From NCBI GenBank assembly GCA_016934555.1, contig JAFGSS010000120.1, forward strand, positions 1 through 47,904: a stretch of DNA of 47,904 bases, read 5' to 3'. Below the pieces are notes generated by a model that searched no databases, was not told where the DNA came from, and saw only the letters and a list, made by a program, of their open reading frames with translations. Positions within the stretch are counted from its first letter, which is position 1. Each line of letters opens with the position of its first letter. Positions 19,700 through 29,315 of the stretch are shown piece by piece. This stretch comes from Acidobacteriota bacterium. Its GTDB lineage: Bacteria; Acidobacteriota; UBA6911. A program made the translations under genes and the position numbers.

Positions 19700-20454
19700 G
19701 CGCCCCCCTCCCGCCTCCGCCGGCGGCAAAACTCCCGGAGAAACCCCCGGGCGCTCCCGTAATCCGGATGCGCCCTCTCCGCCCTGCGGAATTCGGGAGG
19801 GTGGTGGCCGGCCGCCCCCACCCCCTCGAAGACCGCGTGCAGCATCTCATGATACACGATAAATTCCAGCACGCAGCGGGGGACTTCGGGGGAGTCGAGG
19901 ACCGGGCTCACGGTGACCGTGTGGTGCGCCGGGTCGTAATGCCCCAGCCGGGTGCGGCTCCGGCGCAGCCCCCACCCGATCCGCGCGACCTGGACCTGGC
20001 CGTTGAAAAAACGGCGGTTGACCTCCGCGTAGATGTCGGGCAGGCGGTGGTGGAAACCCGCATGGGGGGCGAAACGCTTTTTCCCCTTCTCGATGCGGCG
20101 CAACCGGACAGATTCCACGACCGATTCCCGGCGGCGGAAGCCCTCATACGCCTCCAGGGCCTTCGGGGGGGCCTTCCGGCGCAGGATCTTGCATGCCAGG
20201 ATCCTGATGACGGCCTCGAGCACCGCCGGCGGCGCCAGGCGGCAATGGTCGCTGATGCGGATCTCCCAGTCCCCCGATCGGTTCCGGCGGATGGTGTGCG
20301 TCAACCCGATGTAGGGATAAAAGCGGGCGTGCACCCGTGCGTTCCCGAGCGCGGGGATGCAGCTTGCGAGGACGGAGCGGCAGAACCGTTCGAGATCCAT
20401 CCCGTCCGTCCGCTCGCCGGGAATCCCCCCCGGCGCGGGAACGCCGCCCGTCAT
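19696..20454 (-). CDS. SprT-like zinc metallopeptidase domain protein
   Basis: [32 protein letters not shown]: HExxH plus a downstream H..EF. Confidence 0.8.
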   Translation of the reverse strand: MTGGVPAPGGIPGERTDGMDLERFCRSVLASCIPALGNARVHARFYPYIGLTHTIRRNRSGDWEIRISDHCRLAPPAVLEAVIRILACKILRRKAPPKALEAYEGFRRRESVVESVRLRRIEKGKKRFAPHAGFHHRLPDIYAEVNRRFFNGQVQVARIGWGLRRSRTRLGHYDPAHHTVTVSPVLDSPEVPRCVLEFIVYHEMLHAVFEGVGAAGHHPPEFRRAERAHPDYGSARGFLREFCRRRRREGGA

Positions 20455-21485
20455 GCCGTGCCCGGGGTGCCCCTGAGCCGAGCCACTTCCTTTTTCAGGG
20501 ATTCCAGTTCGGCCTTCATTTCGGGCAGCCTCCCGAAAAGGGCGTTCAGGCGCTTGTAGTCGCCGAGCGGCCGGACCGGCACGCCCCAGTAGACCCCCCC
20601 GCTGCGCACGATCTTCCCGGGGAGGACCCCGGCCTTCGACCCGATCACGACACCGGGTTCGACCCGGACGTGGTCCCCGAAACCCACCTGCCCCCCGATC
20701 ACGGCATGGTCTCCGATGACGGTGCTCCCCGAGATCCCGGTCTGCGCGGCGATCACCACGTGCCGCCCTATCTCCACGTTGTGCGCGATCTGGACCAGGT
20801 TGTCGATCTTCGATCCGGCGCCGACGCGCGTCGTCCCGAGCGAGCCCCGGTCGATGGTGGTGTTGGCGCCGATTTCGACGTCATCCTCGAGGACCACCGA
20901 CCCGACCTGCGGAAACTTCCAGTAAGCTTCGCCGTCACTCACGTAACCGAACCCGTCCGCACCGATGACGGCCCCGGCGTGCAGCACGACGCGGCTGCCG
21001 ATCCGGACCCCCGGATAGAGCACGACGCCGGGATGCAGCACGCACCCGGCGCCCAGGACACACTCCCTCCCGACCACGACCCCGGCGCCCAGGATGGTGC
21101 CGGGACCGATGCGGACCCCCGGCTCCACGACGGCGCGGGGGCCCACGTCCACCAGGGCGCCGAGCTCGGCGTCCGGGGCGATTTCGGCCGACGGGTGGCG
21201 CGTCCCCCGCCCCTCGGGCCTCGGGTGGAGCCACCCGGCGGCCCGGGCAAAATCAAGCTTGGGCCGGGGGGAGTAGATCACGTTGACGCCGGCGGGAGAG
21301 CAGTCGGGGGAGGCGATGACGCACCCGAACCCGGACAGGGACACGCTCCCCTTGGCCCCCTCCAGGAAAACCAGGGAGGAGGCGCCGGGGGATTCCCAGC
21401 CCGACACCGATGTTATCAGGCGCGCGCCGTCCCCCTGGAATTCGCGGCCAAGGCGCGCGGCAAGCTGCTGGATCGTGTAGCTCAT
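20451..21485 (-). CDS. lpxD: UDP-3-O-acylglucosamine N-acyltransferase
   Basis: Left-handed beta-helix hexapeptide repeats; [44 protein letters not shown]. Confidence 0.96.
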   Translation of the reverse strand: MSYTIQQLAARLGREFQGDGARLITSVSGWESPGASSLVFLEGAKGSVSLSGFGCVIASPDCSPAGVNVIYSPRPKLDFARAAGWLHPRPEGRGTRHPSAEIAPDAELGALVDVGPRAVVEPGVRIGPGTILGAGVVVGRECVLGAGCVLHPGVVLYPGVRIGSRVVLHAGAVIGADGFGYVSDGEAYWKFPQVGSVVLEDDVEIGANTTIDRGSLGTTRVGAGSKIDNLVQIAHNVEIGRHVVIAAQTGISGSTVIGDHAVIGGQVGFGDHVRVEPGVVIGSKAGVLPGKIVRSGGVYWGVPVRPLGDYKRLNALFGRLPEMKAELESLKKEVARLRGTPGTA

Positions 21486-21524
21486 CGATACCTTCCCGAA
21501 AAGGACGCCCCGGCGGGTCGGGCT

Positions 21525-23414
21525 TCAGGGCAGGATGAGGTCGTGCTCCGCCGTCTCCAGCTCGACCCGCTTCCCGTTGGCGTAGATGTCGTGCCTGCCC
21601 CGCTCCCGGTTCCAATCAGCCAGGTCCGCGGTGCGGTGGACGCTCTCGACGATCTGCCGCCACCCGATGCCGGTGTTGTAGGCGCAGAAGGAGATCTCCC
21701 CTTCCTGGGTGCCGTAGGGGATGACGCACATTTCGGTGCGGCGGAAGTCGTAGGTCCAGAGGTCCTGGAACCACATCCCCTCCACGCAGAGCACGCGCCA
21801 CTCGTCCCCGGCCGCGCGCGTTTTCATGCGATCGGTCCGGTCACCGTCCGAACGCTCCGAACTCGGCCGGAACAGGCGGATGATGCGGGACACGCCGAAT
21901 CCCGGGGGCGCCAGTTCCGGCCGGCTGTTGCGCAGGACGGCCAGGGCGAGCTGCGCTTCGGTGAGCCGGCGCCCGCGCGCGGCATTGGTGATGACGTGCA
22001 CGTCGCGGATGAAGCGTTCGTAGTCGAAGAACCGGAACACCGGCATCCATTCCTTGGTCCGGCGGTTGACCAGCAGCAGGGTGAAAACGCCGCAGTCGGG
22101 GTGGCAGTTGCAGGCGCTCCAGCCCCAGGGGGCTTCCGGCCCCTGGAGGATGTCCATGATGGTCGTGAATGCACTGTAGGTCGACAGCGGGAACCAGTCG
22201 CGCATCGGTTCCGGGCGGCCGCCGAGCTGCCGCTGGAGATCCTCCACGAGCTGGGTCAGGGTGTAGCGGCGGGCGGCGCGCGAAGCGTCGTCGATCGTCT
22301 CGTCCCGGCCGGTGAAGGAGACCGGCTGGAAGACCACGGTCTGCACCTTGTCGGCGTTCCTGATGGCGAAATCCACGATCGAGCCGACGGCGTCCTGGTT
22401 CACAGTCCGGATCACCGTGGTGACCAGCGTCGTCTTCATCCCGACCCGGGCCATGTTCTCGATCGCCCGCGCCTTGACGTCGAAGAGGTTCCCCACGCCG
22501 CGGTGCCGGTTCCGTTCGTTGCCGATGCCGTCGAACTGCAGGTAGGTGCCGTCGAGCCCGGCATCCCGCGCCTGGCGGGTGAATTCGGCGCTCTGGGCGA
22601 AGCGGATGCCGTTGGTGGCCGCCAGGATGCGATAGAACCCGATCTTCCTGGCGTAGGCGACCGCCTCCAGAAAATGGGGCGACAGGGTGGGTTCCCCCCC
22701 GGAAAACAGGATGATGGTCTGCCGGCGCGGCTTGAAGGAAACGGCGCGGTCGAGGATCGCGCGGATCTCCCCGAGGGAGGGCTCGTGGACGAACCCCACC
22801 TGGTTGGCGTTGGTGAAACAGGGGTTGCACATCATGTTGCACCGGTTGGTCAGATCGACCGTCAGCACCGTGCCCCGCCCGTAGCGGATCGACGAGGAGC
22901 CGTGGTGGTGGACGGGGTCCTCCTCGGGACACTCGAAATCGCGGCCGAAGAAGAGTCCTTCGATCCTGCGGGTGAATTCCGGCCGGGTGGAGATCACGTC
23001 CTCGAAATCCCCGTGAACGGGACAGGTCTTTCGGATCAGGATGCGTCCGTCCTCCTCGACCAGGCGGGCCTTGATTTCCCCGGGACGGTCCCGGAGCAGC
23101 GCCTCGAGCGGCATCTCACCTTCAACCACCCTGCGCCGGATTTCGGGTACGCAGACGGGGCAGAGCGAATCGGTTTCTCTGGGAAAACCAAGCGGCGGGG
23201 CCGAACGCTCCCGGCTCTTCGGAATTCTGCCCGGCGCCCAGTTCGGCTCCGGCAGCCGCCCCTCGGGGATCGTGCGGTTGACCGCCTGCAGCACCTTCCA
23301 GGCCGCATCGGCCGCAGACTTGAGGAGTACGCCCCCGCTCCGGCGGAGGAAGGGATTTTTCGGAGGCATGTCCGGCGGCGGGCCGTCCCCCCGCATCGGT
23401 GGCTTCGGTTCCAT
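21525..23414 (-). CDS. Radical SAM protein resembling the tetraether lipid synthase (Tes/MJ0619) family
   Basis: Radical SAM motif CNMMCNPCF; rubredoxin-like N-terminal CPVC...KTCPVHGDFEDVIS; SGGEPTLSPHF; extra Cys clusters CNCHPDCG and MCVIPYGTQEGEISFCAYN. Confidence 0.85.
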   Translation of the reverse strand: MEPKPPMRGDGPPPDMPPKNPFLRRSGGVLLKSAADAAWKVLQAVNRTIPEGRLPEPNWAPGRIPKSRERSAPPLGFPRETDSLCPVCVPEIRRRVVEGEMPLEALLRDRPGEIKARLVEEDGRILIRKTCPVHGDFEDVISTRPEFTRRIEGLFFGRDFECPEEDPVHHHGSSSIRYGRGTVLTVDLTNRCNMMCNPCFTNANQVGFVHEPSLGEIRAILDRAVSFKPRRQTIILFSGGEPTLSPHFLEAVAYARKIGFYRILAATNGIRFAQSAEFTRQARDAGLDGTYLQFDGIGNERNRHRGVGNLFDVKARAIENMARVGMKTTLVTTVIRTVNQDAVGSIVDFAIRNADKVQTVVFQPVSFTGRDETIDDASRAARRYTLTQLVEDLQRQLGGRPEPMRDWFPLSTYSAFTTIMDILQGPEAPWGWSACNCHPDCGVFTLLLVNRRTKEWMPVFRFFDYERFIRDVHVITNAARGRRLTEAQLALAVLRNSRPELAPPGFGVSRIIRLFRPSSERSDGDRTDRMKTRAAGDEWRVLCVEGMWFQDLWTYDFRRTEMCVIPYGTQEGEISFCAYNTGIGWRQIVESVHRTADLADWNRERGRHDIYANGKRVELETAEHDLILP

Positions 23415-23470
23415 ACAGCCGTAAAGCTACCAGCATTTTCCGGCAGCGTCCATCCAATTATCGGACACGC

Positions 23471-24031
23471 CTACAGGTACCGCTCGAGCCACAGCCGCCC
23501 GACGAGGATCGCCAGCACGACGAGCAGGCTGGCGCTGTTACGGTGCTCGCGGTTGCGGACCACGCGCGACCAGAGGAAGGTGGAGCCGTCCCCCCGGGCC
23601 CCCGACCAGCGGGGGAAGAACAGGGGCACCCTGTCGGCGTACCGGAGGAACCGTTCCCCGTGGGTACGCTGCAGGTCCCCTTCTTCGGCCCGCATGACGG
23701 GGAGGTAGAAAACCAGGAAGAAGGCAAGAAAGAAGGGGAGGAGCCAGTATCCCTGGCCGGCGAGGATGACGCCCAGGGCCATGACGAAGGAACCCACGTA
23801 GAGGGGGTTGCGGGAGAAGGCGTAAGGCCCCCCCTGGGCCAGAACCCGCCCCTTTTCGATGTACCCCGCGGCCCACAGGCGCCAGAGCCCCCCGGCGACG
23901 GCGAGCGCGCCGCCGATCCAGAGCGACCGGACCGAGGGGTGCATGAAGGCGAGGAACACCACCCCCAGGACGGTACCGACGGGGACCCGGAACCTCTGGG
24001 CCGTTTTCTTCCAGGAACGGGTTCCCTTCAT
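23471..24031 (-). CDS. Isoprenylcysteine carboxyl methyltransferase / PEMT-like membrane methyltransferase
   Basis: Several TM segments; GPYAFSRNPLYVGSFVMALGVIL and EEGDLQRTHGERFLRYADRVPLFFP. Start at 24031 preferred over the ORF-track 24061. Confidence 0.82.
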   Translation of the reverse strand: MKGTRSWKKTAQRFRVPVGTVLGVVFLAFMHPSVRSLWIGGALAVAGGLWRLWAAGYIEKGRVLAQGGPYAFSRNPLYVGSFVMALGVILAGQGYWLLPFFLAFFLVFYLPVMRAEEGDLQRTHGERFLRYADRVPLFFPRWSGARGDGSTFLWSRVVRNREHRNSASLLVVLAILVGRLWLERYL

Positions 24032-24044
24032 GCCCGTTCCCCTG

Positions 24045-26057
24045 CTATGGCTCGGGCGCATCCATGACGGTGCGCTCGCGGGTGAAGGGGGTGGTAAGCC
24101 ACCGGGCCGCTTCCATCTGCGCGCCGTCGGTGTCGTCGTTGGTGTTCAGGGCCTTGGTGTACTCGGCCATCGCCCTCTGCCGCTGCCCCAGGATATCGTA
24201 GATCTTGCCCAGATAGATGTAGCACCACACCTCGATCCATTTCGGGTCCAGGTCCCCGTTCAGGGCATCCCGGAAGGAGTTGGCCGCGGACTGCAGGCTG
24301 AACTGTTCGTAGAAAACTTCGGCGAGCCGGAAGTGGGCCAGCGACCTCCGCGGGGACAGCTTGAGCGCCGCTTCATAGGCCCGGATCGCTTCGACGAAAT
24401 TCTGGACCCGTTTCAGGTCGTCGCCGAGCGAGATCTGGACCGCGGTCTTCAGTTCGCCGGAATCCCGCAGCAGTTTGTTGCGGGGGTCCACCACCAGCCG
24501 GTCGGGCCGGGTGAAGACGTCGATGTCGAAGGGGGTCGAGGTCCCGGACAGTTCCACGGTCTGCACGGTCTCCCGGTCCTTGGTGACGACGGCGACCTCC
24601 ACGGGCATCCGGAACAGGTCGCGCTCCTGCCGGAGCGATCCCGAAATCCGGAAGCCGTCGATCGTCTTGAGCAGGACGTAATCCGCCTCGAGCGTGGGGA
24701 TGCCGACGGAATCGATCCACTGGGAGAAAAACCACCCGAGTTCCCCGCCGTGGATCTCCTCGGCGATTTTCCGGAACATCTCCCGCCCCCCCCCGCCGGC
24801 GGCGGTCCCGGCGCGGCCGTATTCCCGCACCAGGCGGTCGAACTTCTCTTCCCCCAGGATCCCCTGAAGCATATGGAGAATCCATGCCCCTTTGCCGGCC
24901 ACCACCGATTCGTACCGGTCGGACCGGTACCCCAGTTCGATCCCCGAGCGTACGGCCGCCTGCTTTTCGAACTTGAGCGCCAGCACGGCCAGCCGGTCGA
25001 TCTCCTCCTTGAAGGCGGCGTCGGCACCCACGCTCCCCAGGTACCGGGCCGCGGAGTAATACGCCATCCCGTCGGCAAGCCACAGATCCTCGACGCCCCG
25101 GACCCCGACTGTTTCCTGCCACCACTGGCCGGCGATGCGGCGGGCCAGTTCGCGCGGCTCGGGGGGGGACTGGGCCAGTTCGCGCCGGGTAACCAAAAGG
25201 GTTCCGTACATTCCGTGCTGCCCCGCCTGCACCTCGTCCACCTCCACCAGGCGGAAATGCTTCCCCGCCCCCGCGGGGCCGAACGCCGCCGCGTACCAGG
25301 AGAGAATCTTCCCCGCCTCTCCCGCCATCCGCTCCATGGCTTCGAGATTGCTTTCCCGCGCGAAACACTCGATTTCAAATTCCCCCGCCGGCACCGTGCG
25401 GAGGAAATACTGCCCCGCGATGAAGGACCCGGGCAGGATCGGGGTCTCCGATTTCCAGACGAAGGTTTCGCCGGCTCCCCGGGTGACGACGGGGAGCCGC
25501 TTCCCGGGGCCGATGACCGTCATCCCCAGGGGGACGGTCACGGACAGGGTTCCCGTCGCCCGGTCGGCCAGAAACCGGTTCAGGGGAAACCATTTCGCCG
25601 CGTACATCAGGGCGGTCCCTTCCATCCCGATGTAGGCCGACCCGAGGTCCCGGGAAAATATCCGGCTGTACCGGTCGCTGTCGAACCCGCCATCGTATTC
25701 GATCCGGATCGTGGCCGCCCTCCCCGCCTCGAGCCCCCGGGGGAAATACACCGTGAGGGTCTCCGGACCGGCCCGGTTCCGGTCGAATTCCAGTTCGACC
25801 CCGTCCTCGCCGAGCACCTTCGACACGAACAGGTTGTCGCTCAGTTCGAAGGCCGCGTAGTCCGCCTGTTCGAGCGCCTGGAACGTAATCGCGGCGACGG
25901 CCTCCAGTTCATGCACATCCGGAAGGAGCGTCACCTCGAGGTCGCAGTTCTTTACATCGATGCCCGGGGCTTTGCCGGGCGCCTGCGCCGACACGGACGG
26001 CACGATCAGGACGAGGCCCAGGACGATCCCGGCGGCCCATGAGTGTATTCGATACAT
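24045..26057 (-). CDS. Secreted M1-peptidase-like protein with C-terminal TPRs, zinc site not conserved
   Basis: Signal peptide MYRIHSWAAGIVLGLVLIVPSVSAQA; M1-like fold text (AQAGQHGMYGTLLV, ELARRIAGQWWQETVGVRGVEDLWLADGMAYYSA); C-terminal TPR repeats. Confidence 0.8.
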   Translation of the reverse strand: MYRIHSWAAGIVLGLVLIVPSVSAQAPGKAPGIDVKNCDLEVTLLPDVHELEAVAAITFQALEQADYAAFELSDNLFVSKVLGEDGVELEFDRNRAGPETLTVYFPRGLEAGRAATIRIEYDGGFDSDRYSRIFSRDLGSAYIGMEGTALMYAAKWFPLNRFLADRATGTLSVTVPLGMTVIGPGKRLPVVTRGAGETFVWKSETPILPGSFIAGQYFLRTVPAGEFEIECFARESNLEAMERMAGEAGKILSWYAAAFGPAGAGKHFRLVEVDEVQAGQHGMYGTLLVTRRELAQSPPEPRELARRIAGQWWQETVGVRGVEDLWLADGMAYYSAARYLGSVGADAAFKEEIDRLAVLALKFEKQAAVRSGIELGYRSDRYESVVAGKGAWILHMLQGILGEEKFDRLVREYGRAGTAAGGGGREMFRKIAEEIHGGELGWFFSQWIDSVGIPTLEADYVLLKTIDGFRISGSLRQERDLFRMPVEVAVVTKDRETVQTVELSGTSTPFDIDVFTRPDRLVVDPRNKLLRDSGELKTAVQISLGDDLKRVQNFVEAIRAYEAALKLSPRRSLAHFRLAEVFYEQFSLQSAANSFRDALNGDLDPKWIEVWCYIYLGKIYDILGQRQRAMAEYTKALNTNDDTDGAQMEAARWLTTPFTRERTVMDAPEP

Positions 26058-26066
26058 AGCCCATCC

Positions 26067-27224
26067 TTATAGAAAGCCGTTGACGGCCGCGGCCGCTCTC
26101 TCCGATGCCCGGTGCGCACCCAGCAGCTGCCTCACCCTGCGGAGCCGGTCGCGCATCGCGGCGCTCTCCGCGGGGCTTTCCAGGTATTGCAGCGCCACCC
26201 GCGCGAGCGCCTCCGGGCTGGCCTGGTCCTGGAACAGCTCCGGGACGATCCGTTCCCCGGCGATCAGGTTGACCAGCCCCTTCGTGCAGCCGCGGATCAG
26301 CAGCGATCCCACCAGCCAGCTCAGCCGGGATATCTTGTACATGGTCAGGAAAGGGACTCCGGCCAGCGCGGCTTCTAGCGTGCTCGTCCCGCTCTTGACG
26401 AAGGCGAAGTCGGCCCCGGCGACAATGTCCCGGGAACTGCCCGTGAGCATGTGAAAATGGCTCCTGCCCTCCCTCCCCCCGAGGGTTTTTTCGACGATCC
26501 TTTCGACCTGCCCGGCATCGACGGTGGGCGCCACGGACACCAGGAACCGGACCGGCATCCTCTTCATCAGTTCGCACCCGGCCAGCAGGAGGGTGGGCAG
26601 GATATGGTCGACCTCCCGCCGCCGGCTCCCGGGCAGAAGGGCCACGGTCCGGCGTTCCGGGTCGGGGGCCACGGCCGGGGGGCGGTCCGGGCCCGGGGAT
26701 CCCTCAAGCAGGGGGTGGCCCACGAACTCGGCCTCGACGCCGCGCTCGCGGTAGTAGGCCTCTTCGAAGGGGAGGATCACCAGCATCCTGTCCACGCACT
26801 CCCGGATGGTCCGGATACGGCCTTTGCGCCACGCCCAGATCTGAGGGCTGATGTAGTAAACAACGGGAACCCCGAGCCGCTTCATCCTTTTGGCCAGCCT
26901 CAGGTTGAACTCCGGAAAATCCAGGAGCACCGCGACCCGGGGCGGCTCCGCGGCCGATGCCCTGAGGAGCAGTTTAAAGGTTCTGAAGTAGGTGCGCAAC
27001 CCCGTGAGCGCTTCCTTCGGGCCGATGTGCCCCAGCTCGCGCACGTGGCACAGCAGCTCCACGCCGGCCGCCTGCATGGCGTCCCCGCCGGCCCCGTAAA
27101 ACCGGAGGTCTCCGTTCCCGGGAAGCGCGCCGAGGCGCCGCACCAGTTCCGCCCCGTACCGGTCGGCCGAGGCCTCCCCCGCCACGATGAGCACCCTCGC
27201 GGATTTCGCGCCCGCCCCCTTCAT
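26067..27224 (-). CDS. lpxB: Lipid-A-disaccharide synthase
   Basis: VLIVAGEASADRYGAELVRRL, FYGAGGDAMQAAGVELL, VVYYISPQIWAWRKGRI, LLPGSRRREV; start at 27224 (ATGA overlap with mnmA). Confidence 0.95.
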   Translation of the reverse strand: MKGAGAKSARVLIVAGEASADRYGAELVRRLGALPGNGDLRFYGAGGDAMQAAGVELLCHVRELGHIGPKEALTGLRTYFRTFKLLLRASAAEPPRVAVLLDFPEFNLRLAKRMKRLGVPVVYYISPQIWAWRKGRIRTIRECVDRMLVILPFEEAYYRERGVEAEFVGHPLLEGSPGPDRPPAVAPDPERRTVALLPGSRRREVDHILPTLLLAGCELMKRMPVRFLVSVAPTVDAGQVERIVEKTLGGREGRSHFHMLTGSSRDIVAGADFAFVKSGTSTLEAALAGVPFLTMYKISRLSWLVGSLLIRGCTKGLVNLIAGERIVPELFQDQASPEALARVALQYLESPAESAAMRDRLRRVRQLLGAHRASERAAAAVNGFL

Positions 27225-28345
27225 CTCCCCTCCGCCGCCGCGCCTGACGGCCCGGGCGGACGGGCGCCGGTGGCGGGCTTTCGGATCCACCCTCCCCCGA
27301 CAACGGCCCCGTCCCGGTAAAACACGCACGCCTGGCCCGGGGTGACCGCCGGCTGCGGCGCATCGAAAACCACCTCCACGCCGCCGTCTTCGATCGGCGC
27401 GATGACGGCCGGGGCGGCCTCGTGCCGCGACCGTATCCTGGCCCGCACGGCGAGGGGCCCATCGAGCGAAGGGATGGCGATCCAGTTGGGCCGGATCACG
27501 CGGCAGCGGCGTGAACCGAGCAGCGCCCGTTCCCCCACGACCACGGTATTGTCCCCGGGCCGCAGCTCGATGACGTAGAGCGGCTCCCGGTGGGCGATGC
27601 CCAATCCCCGCCGCTGGCCGACCGTGTAGCGGTGCAGCCCCCGATGCCGCCCCAGGACGCGGCCGTCGACGTCCACGACGGGGCCGGCTCCGGGCGTCTC
27701 CGGTCCTTCCCCCGCGCCGCCCGGAGCGCCGTGAGTCTCCACGAAGGAGGCGTAGTCCCCGTCGGGGATGAAGCAGATCTCCTGGCTCTCCGGCTTTTCG
27801 GCGACCGGGATATCATGGGCGCGCGCGATCCGGCGCACCTCCTCCTTTTCCAGGTCGCCGAGCGGGAACAGGGCCCGGGAGAGCTGTTCCTGGGTGAGTT
27901 CGAACAGATAATAGGATTGGTCCTTGTTCCGGTCCCGGGCCTCGGCGAGCACGAACCGCCCGCTCGAGGGGTCGCGCCCCAACCGCGCGTAATGGCCGGT
28001 GGCGATGCGCCCGGCGCCCACTTTCCCCGCAAGCCGGAACAGCCGGTCGAATTTCATCAGGGAATTGCAGCGGACGCAGGGGGAGGGGGTCAGGCCTCTG
28101 CGGTAATCCTCGACGAAGGGGCGTACTATCTCCCGCTCGAACTCCTCCCTCAGGTCGGCCACGTGAAACGGTATCCCGAGCCGGGCGGCTACTGCGCGGG
28201 CGTCCCGCAGGTCCCCGGGGACACCCGGGACCTGGTCCCGGAACTTCAGGGAAAAACCAACCAGGTCGCAGCCGGAATTCTTCAGGATGACGGCGGCGAC
28301 CGAACTGTCCACACCGCCGCTCATGGCAATGGCCACCCTTTCCAT
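27221..28345 (-). CDS. mnmA: tRNA-specific 2-thiouridylase MnmA
   Basis: VAIAMSGGVDSSVAAVIL, PSPCVRCNSLMKF, KDQSYYLFELTQEQLSRALFPLGDLEKEEVR. Confidence 0.96.
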   Translation of the reverse strand: MERVAIAMSGGVDSSVAAVILKNSGCDLVGFSLKFRDQVPGVPGDLRDARAVAARLGIPFHVADLREEFEREIVRPFVEDYRRGLTPSPCVRCNSLMKFDRLFRLAGKVGAGRIATGHYARLGRDPSSGRFVLAEARDRNKDQSYYLFELTQEQLSRALFPLGDLEKEEVRRIARAHDIPVAEKPESQEICFIPDGDYASFVETHGAPGGAGEGPETPGAGPVVDVDGRVLGRHRGLHRYTVGQRRGLGIAHREPLYVIELRPGDNTVVVGERALLGSRRCRVIRPNWIAIPSLDGPLAVRARIRSRHEAAPAVIAPIEDGGVEVVFDAPQPAVTPGQACVFYRDGAVVGGGWIRKPATGARPPGPSGAAAEGR

Positions 28346-28348
28346 GGG

Positions 28349-29245
28349 TCATGCCCCCCGGAGCATCCACAAAACGCCGCTTCGGACAAAATGGATGTCC
28401 TTCAGATTCGGATGGAGCCGGTATTCGTCCAGGGCGCCGGCCTTTTCCTCGTATTGCGCCCGCAGCGCGGCGACTTCGCGGCGCGCATCCCCCTCCAGCC
28501 CCCGCAGCCGCTCCTCCTGCTCCGAACCGGCGGTCCGAGTGGGGGACGCGGCCGCCGGAAGGGGGGGGAGATCCCCCCGCAGGAAGAGCCCGGCGATCCG
28601 CTCCGAAAACCGGGAGAAGAGGTCCCGGCTGCGCGATTGCAGCCGCGCCTCCGCCAGGTCCTCCGACCCGGACGCGAGCGCGTATTTTTCCCTCAGCTGC
28701 TCGAACCTCCGGTTGTAGCGATCGCGCAACCGGTCCAGTTCCCCCCGCATCGGCCCCTCGGCAAGCTCGAGGCAGCGGGCGACGAACTCCGGGACGGCTT
28801 CGCCGGAGGCGGACCAGACGCCCAACTCGGAATTCCGGTAGATGCACACCGCGAAAGAACGAAGGAGGTACCGGACACACTGCGTCTCCATGAGAGACAG
28901 AAACGGGGCGTCCACGAAAGCCGGAAGCGGGCGCGGAAGGGCCCCTTCGGGAAGGGAGGTGCCGATCCGGGAGGGATCGACATCGACCGTCATATCGTCG
29001 ACCCACGGCAGTTCGGCTGCGCCGGTGGAAAGATCCACGGCTTTGGCCAGGTCGATGCTGGCCCGGAAACCGGTCCGTACATCGCTGAAGTCGATCCGCA
29101 CCTGCGCATAATAGCGGGGGACGTAGTCCCCGGCCCCGGAGGAGAGGTACAGGCAGTCGATATCGCCGCGGGATTCCGGCCGCCGCCCCGGTTCGTCATC
29201 GCCCCATTTCCCGCCGGTCATACGCCCCCGATCAGCTCCATGCAA
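28349..29245 (-). CDS. Hypothetical protein with coiled-coil C-terminal half; possibly related to the C-terminal region of HerA/DUF87-type ATPases
   Basis: Long ORF on the coding strand of the neighbouring operon; no Walker A/B; YVPRYYAQVRIDFSDVRTGFRASIDLAK ... EERLRGLEGDARREVAALRAQYEEKAGALDEY. Alternative start at 29221. Confidence 0.55.
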   Translation of the reverse strand: MHGADRGRMTGGKWGDDEPGRRPESRGDIDCLYLSSGAGDYVPRYYAQVRIDFSDVRTGFRASIDLAKAVDLSTGAAELPWVDDMTVDVDPSRIGTSLPEGALPRPLPAFVDAPFLSLMETQCVRYLLRSFAVCIYRNSELGVWSASGEAVPEFVARCLELAEGPMRGELDRLRDRYNRRFEQLREKYALASGSEDLAEARLQSRSRDLFSRFSERIAGLFLRGDLPPLPAAASPTRTAGSEQEERLRGLEGDARREVAALRAQYEEKAGALDEYRLHPNLKDIHFVRSGVLWMLRGA

Positions 29246-29315
29246 AAACCAATTTTATCATGAAGATAAAACGATTCACAAATGCCGATCGCGGACCGGG
29301 GGGATCGCGGCGGAC

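Noticed and set aside
20337-23708. 1123-aa plus-strand ORF opposite lpxD and the radical SAM gene
   Set aside because: Spans several real genes on the opposite strand; composition typical of antisense high-GC frames.
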